NCBI RefSeq assembly: GCF_016595525.1
Contig: NZ_JAENII010000012.1
Coordinates: 90,803-154,802, forward strand
Length of the DNA stretch: 64,000 bases
Direction of reading: 5' to 3'
Source of the DNA: Haloferula rosea
GTDB lineage: Bacteria > Verrucomicrobiota > Verrucomicrobiia > Verrucomicrobiales > Akkermansiaceae
Position 1 is the stretch's first letter. Each line of letters starts with the position of its first letter. Positions 17,260 to 27,700 of this stretch are shown here, in pieces. Both the position numbers and the translations under genes were made by a program. The notes under the pieces were generated by a model. It ran no database searches. It was not told the origin of the DNA and saw only the letters and a list, made by a program, of their open reading frames with translations.

Positions 17260-20200
17260 ATGAGTCGAAAACTAGTCGCCGCCGACGGAAACGAAGCCGC
17301 TGCCCACGTGGCCTACCGCGCCTCCGAAGTCATCGCCATCTATCCCATCACCCCATCCACGCCGATGGCGGAAAGCTGTGACCAGTATTCGGCCTTCGGG
17401 CTGAAAAACATCTGGGGAGAAGTCCCGCAGGTCACCCAGATGCAGAGCGAAGGCGGAGTCGCCGGTGCCGTGCACGGCGCCCTCCAGACCGGAGCGATGT
17501 CGACCACCTTCACCGCCAGCCAGGGCCTGCTCCTGATGATCCCGAACATGTACAAGATCGCAGGCGAGCTCACCCCCTGCGTCTGGCACATCGCGGCGCG
17601 CTCGGTGGCCACCCACGCCCTCTCGATCTTCGGCGATCACAGTGATGTCATGGCCTGCCGCCAGACCGGCTGGGCCCAGCTCTTCTCAAGCAAGGTGCAG
17701 GAATGCCAGGACCTCGCCATGATCTCGCACGCCGCCACCCTCAAGGCCCGCGTGCCCTTCCTCCACGCCTTCGATGGCTTCCGCACCTCCCACGAGATCC
17801 AGAAATACGAGCAGCTCGATGACGAGGACATCGCCTGGATGATCGACGACGACGCGGTGGAAGCGCACCGCGCCCGGGCAATGACGCCCGATGCTCCCAG
17901 CGTCCGTGGCACCGCGCAGAACCCGGATACCTTCTTCCAGGCACGCGAAGCCTGCAACCGCTACCACGATGCCGTGCCGGACATCGTGCAGGGGGAAATG
18001 GATCGCTTCGCCGAGCGGGTCGGACGCCAGTATCACCTCTTCGACTACGAGGGTGCGCCCGATGCCGAGCGCGTGATCATCGTGATGGGATCAGGGGCCG
18101 AAACGTCCACCGAAACGGCGAAGTTCCTACAGGAAAAAGGAGAGAAGGTCGGCGTGCTGACCGTCCGCCTGTTCCGCCCGTTTTCCGTCGGGCACTTCCT
18201 CGATGCCCTGCCCGACACCGTAAAATCCATCGCCGTGCTGGACCGGACCAAGGAACCGGGATCCGTCGGTGAACCTCTCTATCAGGACGTCGTGACCAGC
18301 CTGAGCGAACGCGGCGGCCCCCAGCCCCTCATCATCGGCGGACGCTACGGGCTTTCCTCGAAGGAGTTCACGCCCGCCATGGTGAAGGCCGTCTTCGACG
18401 AGCTCTCGAAGGACGAACCGAAGAACCACTTCACCGTCGGCATCAACGACGACATCACCCACACCAGCCTCACCTACGACCGTGAGTTCCGCATCGAAAG
18501 CCCGGACACCACACGCGCCGTCTTCTGGGGTCTCGGTGCGGACGGCACGGTCGGCGCGAACAAGAACAGCATCAAGATCATCGCCCTCGGGACCGATCTC
18601 CATGCGCAGGGCTACTTCGTCTACGATTCGCGCAAATCCGGGTCGCAGACGGTGTCCCACCTGCGTTTCGGCAAGTCTCCCATCCAGTCGCCCTACCTGG
18701 TCGACCAGGCCGAGTTCGTCGCCGTCCACCAGTTCAGCTTCCTCGACAAGTACGACTGCCTCGGCATCGCCGCCGATGGCGCCACCGTGCTTCTCAACAG
18801 CAACTACAGCCCCGACAGCATCTGGGAGCAACTCCCCGGTCGCGTGCAGGAACAACTCGTCACCAAGGGCCTGCGCCTGTTCGTGATCGATGCCTACAAG
18901 ATCGCCCGCGAGACCCGCATGGGTGGTCGGATCAACACCATCATGCAGACCTGCTTCTTCCAACTCGCCGGCGTGCTGCCTGCGGAAGAAGCGATCAGGA
19001 TGATCAAGGAAGCCATCAAGAAAACCTACGGCAAACGCGGTGAAGCCGTCGTGCAAATGAACTACGATGCCGTAGACGCCTCGCTCGCCGCCCTCCATGA
19101 AGTCCGCTTCCCGGATGTGGTCACCCGCAAGGACACCCTGCTTCCGCTCGTCCCCGGGGACGCCCCGGATTTCGTCAAGGACGTCACCGCACGCCTGCTC
19201 GCCAACGAAGGCGAGCTCCTTCCGGTCTCGGCCTTCCCGCCCGACGGGGTGTTCCCGTGCGGCACCACCCGCTACGAGAAACGCAACATCGCTCAGGAAG
19301 TGCCCGTCTGGGAGGAAGACCTGTGCATCCAGTGCGGCAAATGCGTGGTCGTCTGCCCCCACGGAGTCATCCGCGGCAAGGTCTACGAACCCGACCAGCT
19401 CGAGGGCGCACCTGAAACCTTCAAGAGCGCGGATGCCAAGTGGCGCGAGATGCCCGGCAAACGATTCTCGCTGCAGGTCGCCGTGGAGGACTGCACCGGC
19501 TGCACCCTGTGCGTGGAAGCCTGCCCCGCCAAGGACCGCAGCAACGTCGGACGCAAGGCCATCAACATGGCCGAGCAACTGCCGATCCGGGAGAAAGAAC
19601 GCGACAACTGGGACTTCTTCACCAAACTCCCCGATTTCTCGCCGGCCGATGCCGAGGCGGCCGAGCTCAAGCTCAAGGCCCCGAAGGACATCCAACTACT
19701 GACGCCGTACATCGAGTTCTCCGGCGCCTGCACCGGCTGCGGCGAAACGCCCTACCTCAAGCTGATGTCCCAGCTGTGTGGCGACCGCACCTACATCGCG
19801 AATGCCACCGGTTGCTCCTCCATCTACGGCGGCAACCTGCCGACCACCCCATGGTGCACCGACAAGAACGGCCGCGGCCCCGCGTGGTCGAACTCATTGT
19901 TCGAGGACAATGCCGAGTTCGGTCTCGGCATGCGCCTGACCATCGAGCAGAAGACCACCTACGCACGCAACCTGATCCGGGAATTCGCCGCCGATCTCGG
20001 CGACTCATTGGTCAGCGAACTGCTCGAAGCCAGCCAGGAAACCTCCACCGCCATCGAGGAACAACGAGCACGGATCGCCCAGGTCCGCACCAAACTCGCG
20101 GGTTCCAGCCACCCACGCCGCTCCGAGATGCTCACCGTGGTCGATTTCCTCGCCCGCAAGTCGGTCTGGATCTGCGGCGGTGACGGCTGGGCCTACGACA

Positions 20201-20799
20201 TCGGCTACGGCGGGCTCGACCACGTCATGGCCTCGGGCGCCAACGTCAACATCCTGGTCATGGACACCGAGGTGTATTCCAACACCGGCGGACAGAGTTC
20301 CAAGGCCACCCCGCTCGGAGCAGTCGCCAAGTTCACCGCCGACGGCAAGAAAACGGTGAAGAAGAACATGGGGCTCCTCGCCATGGACTACGGCCACGTT
20401 TACGTCGCCCAGGTCGCCATGGGCTCGAGCGACATGCAGACCGTCAAGGCCTTCCAGGAAGCGGAGTCCTACAACGGACCGTCCATCATCCTCGCCTACA
20501 GCCACTGCATCGCCCACGGCATCGACATCACCAAGGGGCTGACCCAGCAGGATCTGGCCGTCAAATCCGGCCACTGGCTGCTCTATCGCTACGACCCACG
20601 TCGTACTTCCGAGGGGCTCAATCCGCTGCAACTCGACTGCCGTCCGCCGAAAGTCCCGCTCAAGGACTATCACGACAAGGAGAACCGCTACCGCATGCTC
20701 ATGAAGAGCTCGCCGGAGACCGCGCAGGCATATCTCAAGCAGGCGCAGGAAGTGGTCAACCAACGCTACGCCCACTTCAAGCAACTCGCCGAACTTTAA
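17260..20799 (+). CDS. nifJ: pyruvate:ferredoxin (flavodoxin) oxidoreductase
   Basis: The 1179-residue protein is a full-length single-chain PFOR. The N-terminal pyrimidine domain starts VAADGNEAAAHVAYRASEV and includes YPITPSTPMAE. The second domain and the gamma domain (ALGTDLHAQGYFVYDSRKSG) follow. Two ferredoxin clusters lie near residues 689-699 (CIQCGKCVVVC) and 745-755 (CTGCTLCVEAC). The C-terminal TPP domain has CTGCGETPYLKL, GDGWAYDIGYGGLDHV and DTEVYSNTGGQSSKATPLG. It oxidises pyruvate to acetyl-CoA and CO2 with ferredoxin reduction in the cytoplasm and points to anaerobic or microaerobic metabolism. The next gene, 12 bp on, is a DHOD-like flavoprotein commonly paired with nifJ. Confidence 0.97.
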   Translation: MSRKLVAADGNEAAAHVAYRASEVIAIYPITPSTPMAESCDQYSAFGLKNIWGEVPQVTQMQSEGGVAGAVHGALQTGAMSTTFTASQGLLLMIPNMYKIAGELTPCVWHIAARSVATHALSIFGDHSDVMACRQTGWAQLFSSKVQECQDLAMISHAATLKARVPFLHAFDGFRTSHEIQKYEQLDDEDIAWMIDDDAVEAHRARAMTPDAPSVRGTAQNPDTFFQAREACNRYHDAVPDIVQGEMDRFAERVGRQYHLFDYEGAPDAERVIIVMGSGAETSTETAKFLQEKGEKVGVLTVRLFRPFSVGHFLDALPDTVKSIAVLDRTKEPGSVGEPLYQDVVTSLSERGGPQPLIIGGRYGLSSKEFTPAMVKAVFDELSKDEPKNHFTVGINDDITHTSLTYDREFRIESPDTTRAVFWGLGADGTVGANKNSIKIIALGTDLHAQGYFVYDSRKSGSQTVSHLRFGKSPIQSPYLVDQAEFVAVHQFSFLDKYDCLGIAADGATVLLNSNYSPDSIWEQLPGRVQEQLVTKGLRLFVIDAYKIARETRMGGRINTIMQTCFFQLAGVLPAEEAIRMIKEAIKKTYGKRGEAVVQMNYDAVDASLAALHEVRFPDVVTRKDTLLPLVPGDAPDFVKDVTARLLANEGELLPVSAFPPDGVFPCGTTRYEKRNIAQEVPVWEEDLCIQCGKCVVVCPHGVIRGKVYEPDQLEGAPETFKSADAKWREMPGKRFSLQVAVEDCTGCTLCVEACPAKDRSNVGRKAINMAEQLPIREKERDNWDFFTKLPDFSPADAEAAELKLKAPKDIQLLTPYIEFSGACTGCGETPYLKLMSQLCGDRTYIANATGCSSIYGGNLPTTPWCTDKNGRGPAWSNSLFEDNAEFGLGMRLTIEQKTTYARNLIREFAADLGDSLVSELLEASQETSTAIEEQRARIAQVRTKLAGSSHPRRSEMLTVVDFLARKSVWICGGDGWAYDIGYGGLDHVMASGANVNILVMDTEVYSNTGGQSSKATPLGAVAKFTADGKKTVKKNMGLLAMDYGHVYVAQVAMGSSDMQTVKAFQEAESYNGPSIILAYSHCIAHGIDITKGLTQQDLAVKSGHWLLYRYDPRRTSEGLNPLQLDCRPPKVPLKDYHDKENRYRMLMKSSPETAQAYLKQAQEVVNQRYAHFKQLAEL

Positions 20800-20811
20800 T
20801 CCCACCGACCC

Positions 20812-21804
20812 ATGAATCTCGGCACCAACTACCTCGGACTGGAACTCAAGAACCCCCTCGTCCACTCGGCCTCCCCGCTGACCAAGAAGCTCTCGAACCT
20901 TCATCGGCTCGAGAAGGCAGGCGTCTCCGCCATCGTCATGCACTCGCTCTTCGAGGAGCAGATCGAGGAAGAAGGCATGATGCTCGACCGCATCCTCTCG
21001 GAGGGAGCCGATTCATTCGGCGAGGCCAGCAGCTTCATCCCCGACTACAACGTCGTCCCGGTCGGGGCGGACGACCACCTCGCACATCTTTCCCGCGCGG
21101 CCTCGGAGATCGGCATTCCGATCATCGCATCGCTCAACGGGAGCTCGCTGGGTGGCTGGGTCGACTACGCCGCGCGCATCGAAGCCACCGGTGTCGCAGC
21201 TCTCGAGCTGAACCTCTACAACGTCCCGTCGGATCCCGATGTGCCCGCTTCCGAGATCGAAGCCGGCTACATCGACGTCGTCCGTGCCGTTTGCTCGAGC
21301 ACCTCGCTCCCCGTCGCCGTGAAGATCTCGCCCTTCCTCACCGCTCCCGCCCATTTCGCCCGCCAGGTCGTCAGTGCGGGCGCCAAGGGGCTGGTGCTCT
21401 TCAACCGCTTCTATCAGCCCGATATCGATCTCGAAACCCTCGAGGTCGTCCCCAACCTCAAGCTCAGCCACTCGGACGAACTGCGCCTGCCACTCCGCTG
21501 GACCGCCCTGCTTTCCGGCCGCATCCCCGCCGACATCGCCGTGACCGGCGGCGTCCACACCGGGGACGACCTGATCAAGAGCATGCTCTGCGGCGCCAAG
21601 GTCGGCATGATGACCAGCGCCGTGCTGGCCCATGGATTCGACTGCATCCCCACCGTCCTCGAACGCCTGCGTCACTGGATGGCCGAGAACGACTACTCCA
21701 GCGTGGAAGAAATGTGCGGGGCGATGCGCAGCGACCACGTCGGTGATCCCTCCGCCTATGAGCGCGCGAACTACATGAAGGTCCTGGGCAGCTACTCCGG
21801 GTAA
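20812..21804 (+). CDS. dihydroorotate dehydrogenase-like FMN protein
   Basis: The 330-residue protein is an FMN TIM-barrel of the DHOD/PreA type: NYLGLELKNPLVHSASPLT at the start, IPIIASLNGSSLGGWVDYA, ALELNLYNVPSD, LPVAVKISPF, and the phosphate-binding end DIAVTGGVHTGDDLIK followed by GAKVGMMTSAVL. Its stand-alone position right after nifJ suggests a redox role linked to the PFOR rather than pyrimidine synthesis. Proteins of this type are often annotated only as DHOD-like. No pyr genes are nearby. Confidence 0.88.
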   Translation: MNLGTNYLGLELKNPLVHSASPLTKKLSNLHRLEKAGVSAIVMHSLFEEQIEEEGMMLDRILSEGADSFGEASSFIPDYNVVPVGADDHLAHLSRAASEIGIPIIASLNGSSLGGWVDYAARIEATGVAALELNLYNVPSDPDVPASEIEAGYIDVVRAVCSSTSLPVAVKISPFLTAPAHFARQVVSAGAKGLVLFNRFYQPDIDLETLEVVPNLKLSHSDELRLPLRWTALLSGRIPADIAVTGGVHTGDDLIKSMLCGAKVGMMTSAVLAHGFDCIPTVLERLRHWMAENDYSSVEEMCGAMRSDHVGDPSAYERANYMKVLGSYSG

Positions 21805-21917
21805 GCTGCCTGCGATCCGGACATTGACCCATCGATCGACCCACTCATCCTGATCATCGGTCCGAAAAAGCGAAGGTGACGAAGCCGTCCTCCCCCGCTA
21901 TCAACCTCCGGATCACG

Positions 21918-23321
21918 ATGACCCACGAAGCATGGCACCGACTCTTCATCTGGACCCTTTGCCTGGGTCTCATCAGCGCTGCCACGGCCCACTCCGCTGA
22001 ACTTCGAGAACCCTCGAAACCCAACATCATCCTGGTCTTCATTGATGACATGGGATGGAGCGACTTTTCCTGCTTCGGCAACAAGGATGCCTCGACCCCG
22101 GAGATTGATCGACTCGCTTCGGAAGGAATCGTATTCGAGCAATTCTACGTCAATTCGCCGATCTGTTCGCCGTCCCGGGTCGCGGTATCCACCGGCACCT
22201 ACCCCCAGCGCTGGGGAATCACCTCCTACCTCGGCCACCGCAAGCAGAATGAGGAGCGCGGTCAGTGCCAGTGGCTCGACCCGAAGGCACCGATGCTGGC
22301 CCGCGACCTCAAGCAAGCCGGCTACGCCACCGGCCACTTCGGAAAGTGGCACATGGGCGGACAGCGCGACGTCACCGACGCACCGGAAATCACCGCTTAC
22401 GGTTTCGACGAGTCACTCACGAATTTTGAAGGCATGGGTGCCAAGCTCCTGCCACTGACCAGAAAGCCCGATGGCACCGTCGGAAAAATCTGGCAGGACG
22501 CGGAACGACTGGGCCAACCGGTGACGTGGATGCAGCGTTCGGAAATCACCACCGGGTTCGTGGATGCCGCGTTGGCATTCATCGATCAGAGTGTCGCCAA
22601 CAAGAAGCCCTTCTCCATCAACCTCTGGCCGGACGATGTCCATTCACCCTTCTGGCCGCCGGTGGATGAGTGGGGAGACGGAAGCAAGCGCCACCTCTAC
22701 CTGAGTGTACTCGAATCCATGGACCAACAACTGGGTCGCTTGTTCGACCGGATCCGCAACGACCGTTCACTGCGATCCAACACAATGATTCTCGTTTGCT
22801 CCGACAACGGACCCGAGAAAGGTGCCGGCATGGCCACGCCGCTCAAGGGCTACAAAACCCATCTCTACGAGGGCGGCATCCGCTCGCCTCTGGTGGTCTG
22901 GGGACCCGGTCTGATCGCGCCCTCCACCGTGGGAACCCGCAACACCAAGTCCGTATTCTCCGCCATCGATCTCGTCCCGTCCCTTGCCCGGATCGCCTCG
23001 GCGCCCCCTGGCGTTTCCCGCGACGGCGAAGACATCTCCGCCACCCTGCTTGGCAAGAGCGATGAATCGAGAACGGCCCCGCTCTTCTTCAGCCGCCCTC
23101 CTGACCGCAAGAACCACTACGGGTTCAAGAACCTCCCGGACCTCGCCGTGCGTGACGGCCGATGGAAACTACTCTGCGACTTCGATGGTGGCCGTCCGGA
23201 ACTGCACGACCTCACCGAAGACCCCGGCGAGAGCAAAAACCTCGCGGCACAGCACCCCGAAAAGCGGGAGGAACTGACCCAGCTCGTGCGGAACTGGTAC
23301 CGATCCGTGACGCAGCCTTAA
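21918..23321 (+). CDS. secreted sulfatase (formylglycine type)
   Basis: I chose the ATG at 21918 (467 residues) because it puts the signal peptide (WTLCLGLISAATAHS) at the N-terminus; a GTG at 21876 would add 14 residues. The alkaline-phosphatase-fold metal site begins NIILVFIDDMGWSD. The sulfatase signature CSPSRVAVSTG carries Cys83, the residue matured to formylglycine, and HFGKWHMGG supplies the next active-site Lys and His. CSDNGPEKG gives the late metal ligands. It would cleave sulfate esters from polysaccharides or similar substrates in the periplasm or outside. No sulfatase-maturing enzyme is in the window. The neighbouring minus-strand sulfatase is a distant paralogue, with convergent 3' ends 83 bp apart. 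Confidence 0.93.
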   Translation: MTHEAWHRLFIWTLCLGLISAATAHSAELREPSKPNIILVFIDDMGWSDFSCFGNKDASTPEIDRLASEGIVFEQFYVNSPICSPSRVAVSTGTYPQRWGITSYLGHRKQNEERGQCQWLDPKAPMLARDLKQAGYATGHFGKWHMGGQRDVTDAPEITAYGFDESLTNFEGMGAKLLPLTRKPDGTVGKIWQDAERLGQPVTWMQRSEITTGFVDAALAFIDQSVANKKPFSINLWPDDVHSPFWPPVDEWGDGSKRHLYLSVLESMDQQLGRLFDRIRNDRSLRSNTMILVCSDNGPEKGAGMATPLKGYKTHLYEGGIRSPLVVWGPGLIAPSTVGTRNTKSVFSAIDLVPSLARIASAPPGVSRDGEDISATLLGKSDESRTAPLFFSRPPDRKNHYGFKNLPDLAVRDGRWKLLCDFDGGRPELHDLTEDPGESKNLAAQHPEKREELTQLVRNWYRSVTQP

Positions 23322-23404
23322 TGCTCCAAATCACATCGCCGGCATCCACGCCACGGAATTCTTCAATTCAGGTGGTCTCCCAACGCACCCGTGATCGGGT
23401 CGGG

Positions 23405-24775
23405 CTACCGGTTCCGTAAGGAAGAGAAACAACTGGGGTCCGGGCCTTCCGGAAGGGTCGCCTTCCACTGCTCGAGCTTCTCGTTCAACTCAGCCACGAC
23501 TTCGGTCTTCTGATCCGCAAGGTTGATCTTTTCCAAGGGATCGGCGACGAGATCGTAGAGCTCGAAGTAATCTCCATCGCGACTGCTCAGGAGCTTCCAT
23601 TGCTGGTCCACAACGGCATGGGAAACCCAGTGGAACGAGTCGGGCGTTGTCGGTTTCCCGGAGGAAGCCATGCGCCAGAACAAGGCCTTCTCCCGCTTGG
23701 GTTTGGCTTCGCCCTTGAGCGTGGAAACCTGACTGACACCGTCGGGTGTGTAGGTGTCGGGGAGCTTCACCTCTGCCAACTCACAGAAGGTTGGCAGGAG
23801 ATCGACGGCGGAGATCATGGAGGTGGCGTCGATCTTGTCGGCGGCAATCTTCCCGGGCCAGCGGGCGATGAATGGCACGCCGATGCCACCTTCGAAGAGC
23901 GCAGCCTTGTAGCCCTTTCGTCCGCCGGTGACCCCCTTGGCGGCACCGATGCCGAAGCCGGCACCCGTCGCGGTGTCGTAGGTGAGTGCAGGATCGACTG
24001 GTTTCTTCGCACGTGCCGGTCCGTTGTCGGAGCTGAAGATGACGAGGGTGTCGTCACTCAGCTTCAAGCGATCAAGCGCATCGAGCACCTCACCGATGCG
24101 ATCGTCCGCGTGGGAGAGCACGGCCGCGTAGATATTGTCCGCCTCATCCAGCTCTGGGAACCTCCAGCGGTACTTCGGAAGCACGTGGAACGGGGTATGC
24201 GGCTCGTGAATCCACAAATTGATGAAGAACGGCTTCTTCTCGCGCTGGCTCATCTCCATGAACTCGATCGCACGCTTTGCGTCATCGTGAACCGGCATCT
24301 GCTCGCCGGCACAGTTGAATGCTCCGTACTCGTCGTAGCCGTATTCACTCGGCAACGGCGAATCGGGGATCATGTCATTGGCGAGGTGCCACTTCCCGAA
24401 GTGAGCGGTGGCGTAGCCATTCTGTTGGAGAAGGCGAGGCAACAAGGGAGCCTCCGGGCTCAACCAGTCCGGCATCCCACGCCTCTTGTTGCTGGGAACC
24501 CAGGCGAAGTGACCGTCGATGGCATAGCGCGCGGGGAAATGCCCGGTCATGACTGCCGTGCGACTCGGCGAGCAGACCCCACTGGCCACGGTGAAGCGAT
24601 GGAAGTCCGTGCCTTCTTCGGCGAGACGATCGAGATTCGGTGTCTTGACGTAGGGGTGGCCATGGCAACTCAGGTCCCCCCACCCCCAATCGTCGGCGAA
24701 GATGAAGAGGATGTTCGGCCGGCTGTCGGCGAAGGCCAGGACACTTGTCAGGAGGAGTGCGAGGAGTGACTTCAT
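23405..24775 (-). CDS. secreted sulfatase (formylglycine type)
   Basis: The 456-residue protein has a signal peptide (MKSLLALLLTSVLAFADS) and the metal-site start NILFIFADDWGWGDLSCHGH. The signature CSPSRTAVMTG carries Cys68 for formylglycine, followed by HFGKWHLANDM and FSSDNGPARAK. It resembles arylsulfatase-A-like enzymes that act on sulfated glycans. Its ATG overlaps the stop of the 1 kb-scale LamG gene upstream (ATGA at 24772-24775), so the two are expected to be made together and act on the same substrate. Confidence 0.93.
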   Translation of the reverse strand: MKSLLALLLTSVLAFADSRPNILFIFADDWGWGDLSCHGHPYVKTPNLDRLAEEGTDFHRFTVASGVCSPSRTAVMTGHFPARYAIDGHFAWVPSNKRRGMPDWLSPEAPLLPRLLQQNGYATAHFGKWHLANDMIPDSPLPSEYGYDEYGAFNCAGEQMPVHDDAKRAIEFMEMSQREKKPFFINLWIHEPHTPFHVLPKYRWRFPELDEADNIYAAVLSHADDRIGEVLDALDRLKLSDDTLVIFSSDNGPARAKKPVDPALTYDTATGAGFGIGAAKGVTGGRKGYKAALFEGGIGVPFIARWPGKIAADKIDATSMISAVDLLPTFCELAEVKLPDTYTPDGVSQVSTLKGEAKPKREKALFWRMASSGKPTTPDSFHWVSHAVVDQQWKLLSSRDGDYFELYDLVADPLEKINLADQKTEVVAELNEKLEQWKATLPEGPDPSCFSSLRNR

Positions 24776-27700
24776 TCAGACTTGAATTGGATGAGTTGGC
24801 TTGATTTCCGCGTCGCTGGGATGTTGTAGGTCCGAGTCCAGCGGCGGGTTTTCGCATCGTAGTCGGTTTGCCAGAAGTCACGACCATGAACACTCTGATC
24901 GAGAGGCTGCCCATCGACGAGCAAGGTTCCGGCGGTGGATGACGAGAGCTGGGTGAGGGTTACCGGAACATGGCCGAGTCCGCCGGAAAGGATGAATTCG
25001 GCCTCATCATTCTCGGTCTCGATGCGAAGATCCGGATACGCCTGAATCAACCGCCCGATCTTCAACGTGGCTTCGCGGTGATTCTCGATCGCCTCGCGGG
25101 AAACCATCCTCCAGCTATCCTCGTTTTCGGCAAGTGCCGCCCGCAGGGAGGTATTAGGTCCGTAGTAGTCGCTGGCAAACTGCGGAATCATGAGGTGCTC
25201 GATCGTGGCTTCGATGAAGTCGCCCGGTTCCAGACGAGTGACTCCGGGCGGAGGAAGCAGGTCGATGGTGGAGGAATCGCTCCTGCCTCGGGTGAGGCCC
25301 CTCTCGGCGATCCAGACTGGGCATTCCTTCCCTCCGATCCGCGCGTTCCAAGAGCGGATCACAATCCCGCGGTTCGCTCCGGAGGCATGCTTGTCCTGTG
25401 GGTCGACCACTCTCTGGTGCAGGGAAATCCATGGGGTGGCACCGCTGCAGGCGATGGGTTGGGTGCGGTACTTGTTCCCACCCCACTGGGTATCCCACTC
25501 CTTGATCAAGCCAGTCTCGTTGCCCAGCGCCATCTTTCTTTCCTTGGTCGAGTTGTAGGTATCCGCTCCCACCTGGAAGACGACGAAGCGGGAGAAATCG
25601 GTTGCTTCCTGCACGTCGAGACGGAGTCGATACGTACCCCGCACGATGTCATCGGTCCGGGCCAGGCTAACGGTGCTTGAGTGGATGACACCTTTTCCAA
25701 GTCGTCCGGAGTACGTGACTTCGGTAAGGCAGGGTCCCTGTCGGGTGGCGGTGGTTCGCATCGCCGAGTGGGCCACCCTTTTCCCGGAGGGATCAAACAA
25801 GCGGAAGAAGTCTCCACCTCCCATGTTGCCACTCCACTTCCACGGCTTGGCATCCTTGCCTGCCTTGACCAATGCCGGGCGCACATCGGTGATGGTGCAG
25901 TTCGCCTGCACCTGGTCCGGCTCGTAGCAAATGCTCTCGCCCCATGCCCCGAGAGCGCTCTGGTGCCAGAGCTGATTGCTGCCCCATCCGACCAGACTCA
26001 GCTGGGCATGGGACGCGGCGGGAAGTCCTCCCCAATGACCATAGGAGATGACGAGCTCAAGCTCCACCCGACTGGAAGGTGGCATGTGGATCTGGCTGAT
26101 GCCATGAAACCACATCCCCGAATAAACCCCTCCCGCCGGGTCATTGTGCCAATTCTTGCTCAGCTGCACGGGGATGCCGGTCGGGTTTCCCTCCACATCC
26201 CGCAGCATCGCGGAGATCCCGGTGATGGGTGACCCGATACGCTGTTTGATTCCCCCTGCAGTCTTCTCGAACATCAGGCGGGCCACTTCCTCACGATCGG
26301 TCGGATTCGACAAAACGAGTTTCACCCGTTCGATTGCGTCATTGCTCGGGGGCTTCACGCCATCAGGCACCTCAGGTTCGATGCCGTCGAGATTGATCCG
26401 GTGCCATCCCAGAGTCGGCTCGTACTTCACCGCGCGACGGTTACCGGACGAACTCGCGCTCACCTTCACCGGATTCGTCGCGGGCTCCTCCTCGAACGAT
26501 ACTGGATCCAGGGCGAGGGCGACCTGACGCCACTCGTCGGAAGACCAGGTCTGATCCTTCGCTTGAGCCCACCGGTCCATCAGACTCAAGGCCCCATCCG
26601 CCGTCGACAGCTTCATCTCCATCGAGACATCCCGCCACACTTCACGTGGAGCGGACTCGCAAGCCAAGCCGTCCGTCCGGAAGCTCCACCCCCGTGCGGA
26701 GGGCCGGGGTGATTCAGGGCGCGTGAATGCCTGACGCACCTCCTGAGCACTCAGAGCCCGGTCATGGAGTCGGATCTCATCCACCACGCCGCGGAAATGA
26801 TAGCCGTCTCCGTGGTTGTCCCCTCTCCGGCCAAAGACGAGCGGGTCTCGACCCGGCGTCCTTTTCAGACCGATCTTCTCGGACCCTACGGCCCGGCCAT
26901 TGACATACAGCCGCAAGGAATCGCCGTCGTAACTCATCGCAAGATGGTTCCATGCATCCAGTTTCAAAGAATGCGGGGAATCCGCTTTCACCGTGAACTG
27001 TCCCTCGCGGCCACCACCGATATTGAGTCGCGCATGGGGCACCCCCCGCTGAAGGGTGATGCCGAAACTCCCGTCGGCCGCCTCATTGCGGTTCTTGCAC
27101 ACCAGCCAGGCAGTGGAGTGTTTCGACAGGTTGTGGTGGGTCGGAACAAAGGCCCACAACTCAAGCGTGAACTTCTCGGGGTCGAGGCCAGGGTCGTGAG
27201 CAACCTCAAAATGGTTGCTTCCATCCAGACCGAAACCACCCCCCACCTTCCCGAACGAAGACTCGCCTGCACGGATGGATTGAAAGCCGGGACGTGCGGC
27301 GAAAATCAGCCCCAACCGATCCGGCCATGCCGCGGTTTCGAATCGGGCCTCAACATTCAACCTTTCCCCGTCATCCGCAGCGAAGACCAGGTCGGTCACA
27401 TCGCCTCGTTGGAAGATGCGCCCGGACTCGATCAATCGGGGGCCGCCATGACGACTCCACTTCCCGCCTTCCCGGCAACGGTAGCGCTTTCCATTCGTCG
27501 AGAGAACCAGACTCAGATCCGCAGGCGATGGAGCTCCCCAGGACGTCCCCGGAGTTTTCCCGAAGGTCGCGTAATCCGAACCCTTCGGCACCGGGCCGAG
27601 TTGGTTGATCCGCATCGCCTCGGTATCCAGCACCATGGCATAGTGACCGGTCTGAATGCACCGCAGCCAGGGAGCCCCTTCGGTCGTCCCAGGAAACCCT

